Positions 47,400-57,200 of a stretch of DNA of 64,000 nucleotides are shown here, piece by piece; position 1 is the stretch's first letter, and every line of letters starts with the position of its first letter. The position numbers were made by a program, and so were the translations under genes. The DNA comes from Paraconexibacter algicola (GTDB lineage: Bacteria > Actinomycetota > Thermoleophilia > Solirubrobacterales > Solirubrobacteraceae). The notes below the pieces were generated by a model. The model was given only the letters and a program-made list of their open reading frames with translations, did not search any database and was not told the origin of the DNA. The stretch is taken from NCBI RefSeq assembly GCF_003044185.1, contig NZ_PYYB01000001.1, forward strand, positions 2,500,978-2,564,977, written 5' to 3'.

Positions 47400-48803
47400 C
47401 TACGTGCCGATCGCCGACAGCAGCCAGAGACCGAGGCAGGTGTATCCGACCATCACCGCCAGCATCCAGTACTGGGAGCGCACGGCATCCCGATGGTTGC
47501 GGAAGACGGCGAGAGAGCGGTCGTGGGCGAGGACCAGACCGGCGACGTGCCCGACGACGAGCGCGCCGACCTGGACGTACCAGATGACCGAGGTCGAGAC
47601 CGCGGTCAGGTCGACGCCGGCATCGGCGGTGCCGAAGAGATCGGAGCCCGTGGCGAAGGGGTCGGAGATCATGAAGCCGAGCGCCTGGCCCTGGAACACG
47701 ACCAGGCTGAAGTAGTGCGCCAGGACGTACGCCAGCGCGATCGGCACGAGGGAGTGCGCGAAGCGCTCGGCCAGCTTCGCTCGGTCGACGCCCGGTCGCA
47801 TCGTCGCCATCCCCGAGATCGCGAGCCGGTACAGCACGAGGATCAGCGCGATGCAGAAGGCGATCCCGAGCGTGTCCACGATCGCTCGCGTTGTCGCTTC
47901 CCCGAGCCCGAGATCGCTCATCCACGACACGACGTCCGGCGCGAAGCTCGTCCACAGACCGCCCTGCGACGCTCCGTCGAAGCTCGTCGTCCCGATCATC
48001 GCCGCAAGCACGGCGAGCGTTCCCCGAGGAGTCGCGGCGGCCGCGAGCCCGACCAGGGGAGGGCGGATCCCGAGGCGCCCGTCCCGCCAATGGACAGGGG
48101 CCATGGAACCGATGAGCGAGAAGGCCACTGCGAAGCCGTCGGCCCTCCTGGTCCATGGCTCGACCCCGTACCGGCGCATCCCCCAGAGCTGCGTCACGAA
48201 GTACCCGAGTGCGAGGAGCGCTACGACACGCGGCTCGTCGCCGAATGGTGCGGCCAGCTCGATCCAGGCGAACACCACGACGGTCGCGGCAGCCGGGTAG
48301 CGGCCGACCTTCGCGGGGTACGCGCGCGCCGTGCCGGATTCGTCGAAACGCAGCGCCCGGGCGACGGTGCGCCAGGGATTGAACGCGTTGAAGACGTCAC
48401 CCAGAAGGAGCGAGATCAGGGGAATCCCGACCCAGAACACGACGTAGACGAACGTCGGCGCCAGATTGCGCGTCGGATCCTGCTCGCCGAACACTCCGGC
48501 CGCGACGACCACCACGAACGTCAGGACGCCCACGGCCCCCGCGGCGTTCCTCAGCCAGCGAGGGGCACGATCCTCCGTCGTCTCCGTCGACCGGTCCCGT
48601 TCGAGACGAGGCTCGTTCCATCCGACCGACAGACCGATGAACGAGACGACCAAGACGACGGCCGCCGTCCACGCGAAGAGCCACTGGGGCACCGGCAGGT
48701 CGAGCCGACCCACGAGACCGTGCGCAGCGGCCGAGCCAGGAAGCAGCAGGAGCGCGGTGCAGAAGAGCACCGCGGTCGCGATGACACGGCGCCGTCGTGT
48801 CAC
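47400..48803 (-). CDS. 12-TM membrane protein of unknown function (copy 2)
   Basis: A 467-residue paralogue of the 44051-45490 protein: AAAHGLVGRLDLPVPQWLFAW, LVYVVFWVGIP-type helix, LGDVFNAFNPWRTVARA, TTSFDGASQGGLW, and VGHVAGLVLAHDRSL with the H-x7-H pair. It overlaps the cupredoxin-like gene by 4 bases (GTGA), so both are made together, and is followed by the M56 protease. The pairing with a cupredoxin-like protein supports a role in metal or redox handling. Confidence 0.75.
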   Translation of the reverse strand: MTRRRRVIATAVLFCTALLLLPGSAAAHGLVGRLDLPVPQWLFAWTAAVVLVVSFIGLSVGWNEPRLERDRSTETTEDRAPRWLRNAAGAVGVLTFVVVVAAGVFGEQDPTRNLAPTFVYVVFWVGIPLISLLLGDVFNAFNPWRTVARALRFDESGTARAYPAKVGRYPAAATVVVFAWIELAAPFGDEPRVVALLALGYFVTQLWGMRRYGVEPWTRRADGFAVAFSLIGSMAPVHWRDGRLGIRPPLVGLAAAATPRGTLAVLAAMIGTTSFDGASQGGLWTSFAPDVVSWMSDLGLGEATTRAIVDTLGIAFCIALILVLYRLAISGMATMRPGVDRAKLAERFAHSLVPIALAYVLAHYFSLVVFQGQALGFMISDPFATGSDLFGTADAGVDLTAVSTSVIWYVQVGALVVGHVAGLVLAHDRSLAVFRNHRDAVRSQYWMLAVMVGYTCLGLWLLSAIGT

Positions 48804-49258
48804 GGGTCCACGCGCAGCTCAGCGATCGGCACGGCCGAGTTCTCGAGCTCGAGCTCGAAGATCCCCGTGATCTTCGCCTCGAACGCGAAACGCGCGTCGC
48901 GTCCCGGCCCTACGGGCGTCTCGATGTCGTAGCCGTGCAGGTGGGCGTTCTCGCCGCGGTCGCTTCGGACGACGAAGCGCACGTCTTCCCCCTGCTTCGC
49001 CCTGAGCCTCTGCACACCGCCGACCGGCTCCAGGCCCTTGACCTCGACGATCTCGGGCGCCGGGGTCGGCTCCGGGGTCGCCGCAGGCGCGGCGGTCGCG
49101 CCCGGCGAGCCGTCGGAGGGCGGTTCAGGCGCCGTCGTGACGGCTTGGGTCACGACCGGGGTGGACGTATCTTCGTCAGTGGGCCGAAGCGCGACGAACG
49201 TCGCGGCGAGCGCGATGACAGCAACCAGGATGAGGCTGAGACGTGCGACGCGGGGCAC
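48800..49258 (-). CDS. Membrane-anchored cupredoxin-like protein (copy 2)
   Basis: A 152-residue protein with one N-terminal helix, a Pro/Thr/Ala linker (about 30-70), and a beta domain: VRFVVRSDRGENAHLHGYDI, then FEAKITGIFELELEN. The HLHGYD motif adds a His compared with copy 1. An AAAGGA site precedes GTG 49258 by 7 bases. It heads the operon of the second 12-TM protein and M56 protease under O19. Confidence 0.72.
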   Translation of the reverse strand: MPRVARLSLILVAVIALAATFVALRPTDEDTSTPVVTQAVTTAPEPPSDGSPGATAAPAATPEPTPAPEIVEVKGLEPVGGVQRLRAKQGEDVRFVVRSDRGENAHLHGYDIETPVGPGRDARFAFEAKITGIFELELENSAVPIAELRVDP

Positions 49259-49286
49259 GGGAGGGTCCTTTGCTCAGGAGGCGATG

Positions 49287-49303
49287 TACTACGCAGCGTA
49301 GAA
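49287..49303. promoter_or_regulatory. Operator O19
   Basis: tactac-gcagc-gtagaa, one mismatch; 28 bases upstream of the cupredoxin-like start. It is the last copy seen in the window. Confidence 0.75.
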
Positions 49304-49324
49304 GAACCCGCGCTGCGTTGGCAT

Positions 49325-50632
49325 TCACCCTGGCGGAATGCCTTCTGCTTGCCACTGGACGGCGGCGATGGTGACCGCGAGCGCGCACACGACGCCAAGG
49401 GCGATCGCGACCGCCCCGACACCAAACGCGACGCCGAGCGCTCCGGCGACGGGGTAGGTGATGAGCCAGCACGCGTGTGAGAGGGCGAACTGGGCGGCGA
49501 AGAGCGGCGCGAGGTCCTCGCGGTTGCCGGAGCGCCGGAGGAGCCGTCCGGCCGGCGTCTGCACCAGCCCGAGCCCGGCTCCGAGGACCACCCACAGGAC
49601 GAGCAGGCCTGCGTAGCTCCCGAGCGCGGCGACGACGGGGAGCGCGCCGGCGAGCAGGGCACCCCCGAGGAGCATGAGCGTGCGGTCCGAGACCCAGGTC
49701 AGGAGACGGGGGACGAGGGCCGCCGCGAAGACGGAGCCGGCCGCCGTCGCGCAGAGGGCCAGCGCGACGGCGCTGGCCCCGAGCTCGAGGTCGTCGCGGA
49801 CCAGGACGACGGTGTTGACGATCGTCATCGCGCTCGCGGAGGCCACGGCGAGGTTCAGCGCCAGGAGCGCGCGGAGGCGTGGGACGGTGGTGAACCGCCT
49901 GATGCCCAGCGTGATGCGCTCGCGGCTGCGGTCGGAGACGACGCTGCTGCGGGCCGGGAGCGCGAGTCCCGCGATGAGCGCGGCGGAGAGGACGAAGGTG
50001 ACGCCGTTGACCGCGAAGAGCGCATCGAAGTCCACGAGCAGCAGCAGCGCTCCGGCGAGCGCGGGGCTCAGCAGCTCACCCAGGTCGTAGGCGACGCGGG
50101 AGAGCGACAGCGCGCGGGTGTAGTCGGCCTCGTCGGGGAGCACCTCCGGGATCGTGGTCTGGAACGCCGGGGTGAATCCGGCTGCGCAGGCGTTGACCAC
50201 GAAGATCAGGACGAACACCTGCCAGACCTCCGTGACGAACGGCAGGACGAAGAGCACCATCGCCCGAACGACGTCGAGCGTGATCAGCATCCGCCGACGG
50301 TCGAAGCGGTGGGCGACGGCGGCCACGACCGGCGCCAGGCCGACGTAGGCGATCATCTTCAGCGCGAGCGCGGCGCCCAGCACGCTGCCCGCGTTCGGGC
50401 CCGCGAGGTCGTAGGCCAGGAGCCCGAGCGCGACGGTTGTGACGCCCGTGCCGACGAGCGCGACGACCTGCGCGGCGAACAGCCGTCGATAGACCGGGTC
50501 GGTGAGCGGACCCGTCGCCTGCCCCGACCGTCGCGGGTGACGCAGGTGACGATGCGGTCCGCGGTGCGGGTGCGTGTGCAGATGGCCGCCGTGCGCGTGT
50601 GGCGCGGAGATCGTGAAGGGGCTCGTCGGCAT
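49325..50632 (-). CDS. MFS transporter with His-rich N-terminus
   Basis: A 435-residue, 12-helix major facilitator. The first 35 residues include HAHGGHLHTHPHRGPHRHLRH, then RRLFAAQVVALVGTGVTTVALGLL opens the first helix, and HRFDRRRMLITLDVVRA is the conserved loop 2-3. It resembles the enterobactin-exporter/NreB-like group (MFS_3 type). The His stretch suggests a Ni, Co or Zn substrate or sensor. ATG 50632 is chosen so that the His region begins the protein; longer readings add unlikely sequence. Confidence 0.82.
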   Translation of the reverse strand: MPTSPFTISAPHAHGGHLHTHPHRGPHRHLRHPRRSGQATGPLTDPVYRRLFAAQVVALVGTGVTTVALGLLAYDLAGPNAGSVLGAALALKMIAYVGLAPVVAAVAHRFDRRRMLITLDVVRAMVLFVLPFVTEVWQVFVLIFVVNACAAGFTPAFQTTIPEVLPDEADYTRALSLSRVAYDLGELLSPALAGALLLLVDFDALFAVNGVTFVLSAALIAGLALPARSSVVSDRSRERITLGIRRFTTVPRLRALLALNLAVASASAMTIVNTVVLVRDDLELGASAVALALCATAAGSVFAAALVPRLLTWVSDRTLMLLGGALLAGALPVVAALGSYAGLLVLWVVLGAGLGLVQTPAGRLLRRSGNREDLAPLFAAQFALSHACWLITYPVAGALGVAFGVGAVAIALGVVCALAVTIAAVQWQAEGIPPG

Positions 50633-50936
50633 GTGTTCCACGGATCGTGCACCATCGGTGCGCCGACGCTGCGCCACGTCACCCACAGCAGATCCCATGG
50701 AGCGGGGACGTTCTGGGAAGCAGTTCCTTGGGCGTTCCTGGGGCACGCGCTCCGGTCCAGGGGAGACGCCTGGCCCAACAGTGAGTCGGATGGCAGCCGT
50801 CCGGCGTTCTTTCGAGTTCAACCTCGCGGTCCTCTCGCCGCAGGCCAGCTCGATCCAACCTCGGCGACCACGCGTCGCGTCGACCAGACGTTCTCGCAAT
50901 TAGCCGCGGTCTTCCAGGACCGAGATCTTCAGACGG
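50633..50936. other. 304-base intergenic region with a repeated motif
   Basis: No gene is supported; frames here are Arg/Ser-rich shadows. At 50721-50759 is a 39-base segment similar to 58230-58268, sharing the exact core ggggcacgcgctc (50740-50752 and 58250-58262). A small inverted repeat gcacc-atc-ggtgc lies near 50648. Confidence 0.4.
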
Positions 50937-51320
50937 CTACCGGAGCTCGGTCTGGTTCGCGCGCCTGAGGACGTCTAGACCGATGATCGCGCCAGACGCG
51001 GCGGCCGCCATCAGCGTCGTACGGCGCGGCAACTCGCCGCGAGAGTACGCCCACCACCACGCCGCCTTGTCGAGGACCTGGACGGGGAGGAACAGGTCGC
51101 GCGCGGTGGCGTTCCCGCGAGCGGCGAGGGCGCTGATCGCGGCGGTGCGCGCGGCCATCAGACGCCAGCCCAGCACGGCGCCCGGGGTCGCCTGCTCGGT
51201 GGGCAGGCCGAAGACGCGAAAGAACAGACGAGGAGCGAGGGTGCTCGAGACGGAGACGCTCCCGCCGATCGCCGCCATGCCCTTGGTGTATCCGTCGACC
51301 GATGTCACCGGATTCCTCAT
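50937..51320 (-). CDS. DUF4267-like small membrane protein
   Basis: A 127-residue protein from ATG 51320. GSVSVSSTLAPRLFFRVFGLP, GAVLGWRLMAARTAAISALAARGN and DKAAWWWAYSRGELPRRTTLMAAAASGAIIGLD look like the DUF4267 family of four-helix proteins. A TATTCT -10 box is 6 bases before the ATG, so the mRNA is probably leaderless, and a 17-bp dyad lies just upstream. Confidence 0.65.
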   Translation of the reverse strand: MRNPVTSVDGYTKGMAAIGGSVSVSSTLAPRLFFRVFGLPTEQATPGAVLGWRLMAARTAAISALAARGNATARDLFLPVQVLDKAAWWWAYSRGELPRRTTLMAAAASGAIIGLDVLRRANQTELR

Positions 51321-51331
51321 AAAACCAGAAT

Positions 51332-51348
51332 ACATACTGGCTGTATGT
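51332..51348. promoter_or_regulatory. Perfect 17-bp dyad ACATAC-n5-GTATGT
   Basis: acatac-tggct-gtatgt overlaps the promoter of the DUF4267-like gene. It has the same 6-5-6 geometry as O1-O19 but different arms; the regulator is unknown. Confidence 0.6.
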
Positions 51349-51596
51349 TCTAGCGGTCTGCCCCTCCGACGAGGGCCGACGAACAACGTGCTCAGGAGCT
51401 CCAGCTAGCCATCGAGTGCAGCAAGGTTGAGGACGGTCATCTCACTCCGGCGGGCGAATCTCGCGACCAGGCGACGCCCTTCGCGGTCGGGAGCAATGCA
51501 CCAACGGGACTCCCTCGGCGTCGCCGAAGACGGGTGACACTCCTTGGACCTCAAGAAGATCGCGCGCGTGCCGATCTAGTGAACGTGAGCCGTAGG

Positions 51597-53684
51597 ATGT
51601 CGACGGACGTTCGCGAGGAGCCGCATCCGTTGCAGACGACACAGGCGACGCTGGTTCGTAGCTTTCCGCGAGCAGGCGTGCTCACGTGTGACGCCGAGCT
51701 GAAGGTCACGCTCGTCGAGGGTGAGCTCTACCGTGCGCGCGAGACCGACATCGTCCGCCCGGCGGGGCAGTGCCTGCGCGCGGTCTTGGAGACGTTCGAG
51801 ATGGTCGAGCACCTGGCGCTTTATGAGACAGCGCTGGACGGCGAGCAACGCGAGCTCGTACAGCCGTGGGTCGACGGCGCGACCGTTCTCCTGCGGTTCG
51901 GGCCCCTGCGCGACGGTGACGGCGTTGTGACCGGTGCGGTGAGCGTCGCGACCGACATCACGGCGCAGTGTCGAACGCAGGTCGCGCGCGACGAGACGCT
52001 CGACCGGCTGCGGGCTGAGCGCACCCGGTTCAGGACGGCGTTTCAGAGCGCAGCAGCGGGTTCAGCGATTGCGACCCCGGACGGGACGCTGGTCGAGGTC
52101 AACGCGACCTATGCGAGGATCGTCGGGCGGTCCATCGACGAACTCGTGGGAACGAAGGTCGCGGCGCTGACCCATCCAGACGACCTCGCAGAGACGGCGG
52201 CCTACTTCCGCGCGTGCATCGAAGGTGGGGAGGCCTCGGCTCAGCTCGAGAAACGCTTCGTACGCCCCGACGGCACGGCTGTTCCGGCACTGGTCTCCGC
52301 CGCTCTGGTCCGCGACGCGGACGGCGCGCCGGCGTACGTCACCGCGCAGGTCATCGACCTCTCCGCCCGTCAGGCAGCCGAGCGCGATGCCCGGGTCGCA
52401 CGTCAGCGTCAGCGGTTGATCCTTGAAAGTCTGCCCGGAACGGTCGTCGCGCTGTACGACCACGCCCTGCAGGTCGTCGACGTCGAAGGCCTGGGACCGG
52501 ACGATCCGGACGGTCATACGGACGCGTCCGTCCGCGGTGCCCACCTCAGCGACTTCTTCAATCCGGGCGACTTCGCCGTCGTCGAACCGCAGATGCGCGC
52601 AGCGCTGGCGGGCGGCCACGGGCACGCGGAACTGCACAGCCCGGGAGCGGATTTCGAGATGGAGGCCGCTCCGTTCGTGGAGGACGGGCGGATCACCGGC
52701 GTGCTGGCCGTCTGGCGCAACGTTACGGCGCGCAACGAGGCCGACCGCGCCCGACGCGACGCCGACCGACAGCTACGTGCTGCATTCGACAACGCCCCGA
52801 TCGGCATGGTCATGGTTGGGCTGGACGGTCGATTCACCCGCTGCAACGCCGCGATCTGCCAGATCACCGGGCACACCGCCGCCGAGCTCTCCGCGCTCGA
52901 GCCGTTCGCGTTCGTCCACCCGGATGACGTCCAACACGTGGCCTCGCAGTTCCTGGCCCTCGGCGAAACAACAGACTCGATCTCCGTGGAGCACCGCATC
53001 ATCCACGCCCACGGAGCCACCGTGTGGGTTCAGGCCCAAGTCACCCTTATGCGCGACGACGACGAGCAGCCGCTGTACGCCCTCGCGCAGGTCGCCGACA
53101 TCTCCGAATTCAGAATCTTCGAGGACCGGCTCCGCCACATGGCCGATCACGACTCGCTCACGGGGCTGCTCAACCGTCGGAGTTTCGAGAGCGCGCTCGC
53201 TGCCCACCTCGCCACTCGCCGGGGTGCGACGAACCGCGGGGCGCTCATGGTCCTTGACATCGACCAGTTCAAGACGGTCAACGACACTCTTGGACACCGG
53301 GCCGGTGACGGGCTCATTCAACGGGTAGCGACCGTGCTGGCCTCTAACACTCGCCAAGACGACACTCTCGCGCGTCTTGGGGGCGACGAGTTCGCCGTAC
53401 TCCTGCCAAACGCCGACAGGGCCGACGCCGACGTGGTCGCCGGCAAGCTTCTGCATGCAATCCGCGAGGACCCCGCGCTGACCCACGGCCCTGGCCGCCG
53501 GCGCGTGACCCTCAGCATCGGCGTCTGCGTCCTCGCAGAAGCCGGCTCCGACGGTGCAGAGGACCTTCTCGCCCGCGCCGACCTCGCGATGTACGAAGCG
53601 AAAGACGGCGGTCGCGACCGCCACAGGGTCTCGACCCGGACGCCGACCCAAGCCGGGCCGACTTCCCGCCCGGCCTGGTCGTGA
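51597..53684 (+). CDS. Diguanylate cyclase with multiple PAS domains
   Basis: About 695 residues, soluble. Three or four PAS-like domains are in series: one near 20-130 (RAVLETFEMVEHL), RTAFQSAAAGSAIATPDG (about 145-265), LESLPGTVVALYDHAL (about 280-380) and LRAAFDNAPIGMVMVGLDG (about 395-510). A GGDEF domain follows: DSLTGLLNRRSFESAL, LARLGGDEFAVLLP (about 594-599) with an intact catalytic motif. The RxxD inhibitory site is not obvious. It makes c-di-GMP. GTG 51585 or GTG 51534 could also be the start. The kinase-GGDEF-HD-GYP gene lies convergent 560 bases on. Confidence 0.9.
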   Translation: MSTDVREEPHPLQTTQATLVRSFPRAGVLTCDAELKVTLVEGELYRARETDIVRPAGQCLRAVLETFEMVEHLALYETALDGEQRELVQPWVDGATVLLRFGPLRDGDGVVTGAVSVATDITAQCRTQVARDETLDRLRAERTRFRTAFQSAAAGSAIATPDGTLVEVNATYARIVGRSIDELVGTKVAALTHPDDLAETAAYFRACIEGGEASAQLEKRFVRPDGTAVPALVSAALVRDADGAPAYVTAQVIDLSARQAAERDARVARQRQRLILESLPGTVVALYDHALQVVDVEGLGPDDPDGHTDASVRGAHLSDFFNPGDFAVVEPQMRAALAGGHGHAELHSPGADFEMEAAPFVEDGRITGVLAVWRNVTARNEADRARRDADRQLRAAFDNAPIGMVMVGLDGRFTRCNAAICQITGHTAAELSALEPFAFVHPDDVQHVASQFLALGETTDSISVEHRIIHAHGATVWVQAQVTLMRDDDEQPLYALAQVADISEFRIFEDRLRHMADHDSLTGLLNRRSFESALAAHLATRRGATNRGALMVLDIDQFKTVNDTLGHRAGDGLIQRVATVLASNTRQDDTLARLGGDEFAVLLPNADRADADVVAGKLLHAIREDPALTHGPGRRRVTLSIGVCVLAEAGSDGAEDLLARADLAMYEAKDGGRDRHRVSTRTPTQAGPTSRPAWS

Positions 53685-54243
53685 GGCCTGCGCACGGCCC
53701 GTCGACGGAGGAACGCTCGCGCTGCAGGTGCCGCCGAGCGCTACCTACCTGCCATGTCGACCCGGTCCTGCCCAGCAGTACGCACGCGGCTCGCGTCGGT
53801 TGCGGAAGCACTACCGCGAGCTCACACGTGATCAGCGTTCGTCGCGGTTCTCCGTGTTCGAGCACAGCTCGCTAGCTCATTGCTACGCAGGTCGCACAGG
53901 CGAGCCGCTACGCGATGGACGCTCGCCGTCGCGTGAGATCCGCGCCGCCGCTGTTCGCTGTCTCCTGCCACCCGCACGTGCACTTGAACCCGCGTTTCAC
54001 GGCCGGTCCGAGCAAAGGGTCAGCGGTTCGAATCACTGCAAAAGGCATGCGTTTCGCGTTTCCCGGGACGAGCCGGGTTGGCGGCAATCTGGGGAGGGGT
54101 CGTGACCCACAAACGCCCAGGCGAGTCAGTCGCGCCGGGGCACATCGCACGGTTGCTGACGATCTGACCGGGGCCCTTCTCGCCGGAGAAAAGGGGCACG
54201 ACCGAGAGCGTTTGCCTGTCGCCTAGCCGTTCCGCCCGCTGGT
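53685..54243. other. 559-base region without a supported gene
   Basis: Frames here lack domain patterns and codon bias is weak. A segment at 54017-54034 contains ggttcgaatca, like a tRNA T-loop, but no tRNA fold can be drawn. A possible terminator hairpin is near 54174-54195. Confidence 0.4.
54174..54195. terminator. Weak hairpin between convergent c-di-GMP genes
   Basis: cccttctc-gccg-gagaaaaggg pairs with a two-A bulge. It is placed between the ends of the PAS-GGDEF gene and the kinase fusion gene. Confidence 0.3.
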
Positions 54244-57200
54244 TCACACCGCTGGCGGCTGCGCAGTCGGATCGACCGCAGCCGCCGTCGTGCGATCCGG
54301 GTGCCGCTCGCCGATCGAGACCTCCACTGACTGCGCCTTCATGTCTGGTCTGGCGAGCACCGTGCCGAGCGCTTCGACGACCTGCGGGTCAAACTGGGAG
54401 CCGGCGTGGCGCCGGAGCTCCTCCAGCGCAGCGGCGGGTGTCCGGCGTGGTTGGTGGGGCAGGTCGGTGGTCATCGCCTCGTAGGCGTTACACACCTGGA
54501 TGATCCGGCTGGCGAGTGGGATGCTCGTCCCGACAAGGCCGTCGGGGTACCCGTGGCCGTCCCAGCGCTCGTGAGTGTGTTGCACGATGTTCGCGATCGG
54601 TGCGAGTTCCGGGGACGCGCGGAGGATGTCCGCTCCGGTCCCAGGGTGTCGTGCAATCACCTCGCGTTCGGCCTCGGTGAGCGCACAGCGCTTGCCGAGC
54701 GTTGCGGCAGGGATGACGAGCTTTCCGATGTCGTGCAGGTCGGCGGCGAGAACGAGTTCGTCGAGGCGGGCGGTCTGGCCGAGCTGTCTGGCGACTCGCA
54801 GCGAGAGATCTGTGACGCGGCGCATGCGGTCACCGAGCTCCGGATGCTGATGTTCGAGCGCTCGCAGGAGCAGCGCGGCCGCCTGGCGTCGCGTAGACGA
54901 CGGGAGCGCGTTTTTGCGTTCATACATGCGGCGGTCGGCTACCCGCAGCGCTTCGGTCGGGGTTCGTGCTTCCAGTGGGCACGCGACAAGACCGAAGCTG
55001 GCGCTGACCGCGTGCTCCTCCGTGGTGGTCGAGAGCGCACGCAGCGCCACGAGGGCACGAGGGTCGAGCGAGCTCGGCGTGGCCGTGGCGTCCGCCTGCC
55101 ACAGGACGCAGAACTCGTCGCCGCCCAAGCGGTACACCTTGCCAGTCTGCCCCACGGCGCGGTGAAGGCGACCCGCGAGGGTGCGCAGGAGCTCGTCGCC
55201 TGCGACGTGTCCGTAGGTGTCGTTGAAGCGCTTGAAGCCGTCGAGGTCGAAGATCGCGAGGCCGAACTCGAGGTCCTCCGCCAGCCAGGCGTTCAGGTCG
55301 CGCATCAGGCGTCGGCGGTTGCCGAGCAGGGTCAGCTCGTCGGTAAGCGCAGCGGCTCGGGTCTCGTCAAGCGACCGAGTGTCACGGAACGCTCGTGCGG
55401 TGCGGACGCCGCTCACCATAACGGCGGCCGCGGCGAGGCCCACACTCACCGGGCTGACGTCTTTGATGGTCGCAGCGACGAGACTTACCAGCGCGATGGC
55501 GGTGAAGGCGAGGGGTACTAGCGCGACACGCCACCCGTCCCTCTGCATCGGCGGTGGCTCTCTCGGCGGCAGACAGGCCGCCATGGCCAGACCGGCGAGG
55601 CCAAGTGCCCACAAGCCGTCGAGCACGGTCCCGGGTTGGTAGGTGTCGGTCGTGAGGCGGTAGAGGTAGACGCAGTCGGCAACCGCCAGGAGCGCGAGGC
55701 CGACAGCAATCAGCAACAGGTCTCTGCCAGGCCTCCACCGTGTCGCGGTCGCCGCCGTGACGATGATCGCGAGCAGCGCGAGGTCGCCGATGGGATAGGC
55801 CACGTTGGTGAGGACGACCCCGAGGTCGCCGCCGACGCGATCGAGGATCGGTCCGACCAGGAAGGCGACCGCAACGGAGGACAGGGCCAGGACGCCGAGC
55901 GCCCCGTCGAGCGCGATGTTGAGGTCCGTCTTCTCCCCGCGTCGACGGGTCGCCTCCAGTAGGGCCATGAACGCGAGCGGATAGAGCAGCAGCCAGAAGC
56001 CGTCGGCAGGTGAGGGGAACGGCGGATCGGCGGCGTCTACGAGGACCAGCGTCCAGTAGGCCTGGCCGAAGGCGTAGCACGACAACGCCAACGCAAGCCA
56101 GCGCCAGGCCAGTCGCATGCCGGTCGTCTCGATGCGCACGCGGCGCCACGCGGCAGCTGCTGCCAAGAGGTAAATGGCGACGTAGACAACCTTGTCCCAC
56201 ACGAGGTCTACAGTTCCGTCGCCGGCCGACAGGGTCGCCTGCAGGGTGTAGGCCAGTGCGAGTGCTGCTGTGGCGATAGCGATGACGCCGAGCGGTCGGT
56301 CTCGTCGCCGCGACACGACGACGGCCGACGTCGACCCAGGGGGGTTCATCTCGCGCGGCGGTCGCTGGGACCCGCTGGCAGGATGCCGGCCGGGCAGGGA
56401 AACGCTGATCCTCGTCCCGCCCGTGGCCGGGGACGAGACCTCAAGGGTCCCCCCCGCGGCGTGGACTCGCTCGAGGGCGACGGACATCCCGATGTGTCCC
56501 GAGGCGATTGCATCGGACAGCGCGTCGGGAGACATGCCGATCCCGTCGTCGGAAACGTCAAGGTGTGTGTCGGGACCGACGGAGCGGACGGTGACCTCGA
56601 CCGTCGAGGCGCGCGCGTGTTTGGACGCGTTGACGACGAATTCGCGAGAGAGGGCGTAGATGAGGTCCGCATGGACTCCGACGGCCTCCGGCGCCAGGTC
56701 GATGCGTAGGTCGAATCCGCCGCGTCTTGCCGCGTCAGCGGTCTCCTGGCGAATGGCGTCGGCCACGGTGGCCGGTGTGTGCTGTGGGGTCTCGACGCCT
56801 CGCATCACGCCCCGGAGCTCGACCATCACCCGGTCGAGTGCTCGTTGCGCGTAACCGAGCGCGTGCACGTCTCCGCGAATCGCGTCGGCAAGGTCCTGCC
56901 TGGCCGAGAGCACGGACTGGAGGGTCTCGTCGTGAAGGCGCCGGCGGGCGGTCTCCTGCGCGTCGCGAAGGATCTCGCGCTGAATCCGAAGCGCTCGACG
57001 TTCGCGTTCGAGCCGTCGCCGGTCAAGCGTGGCAACCACTTGATGGGCGACGATCGCAGCCACCGAGAGCGCCAGAAAGACGCGGGCCGTGGGTGCCAGG
57101 GGCTCGAAGATGGACCACGTCAGAAGCCCCAGCAGGACGACCGCGCACAGCGCGGTGACACGGTGCTCGAGCCATACCGAGCCGACCGGCGACGCTTCGG

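Noticed and set aside
53999-54045. tRNA-like segment with ggttcgaatca
   Set aside because: The T-stem does not pair properly and no acceptor or anticodon arm can be drawn.
53915-54226. 103-codon frame after the PAS-GGDEF gene
   Set aside because: No domain, no ribosome site, Arg/Gly-rich composition.
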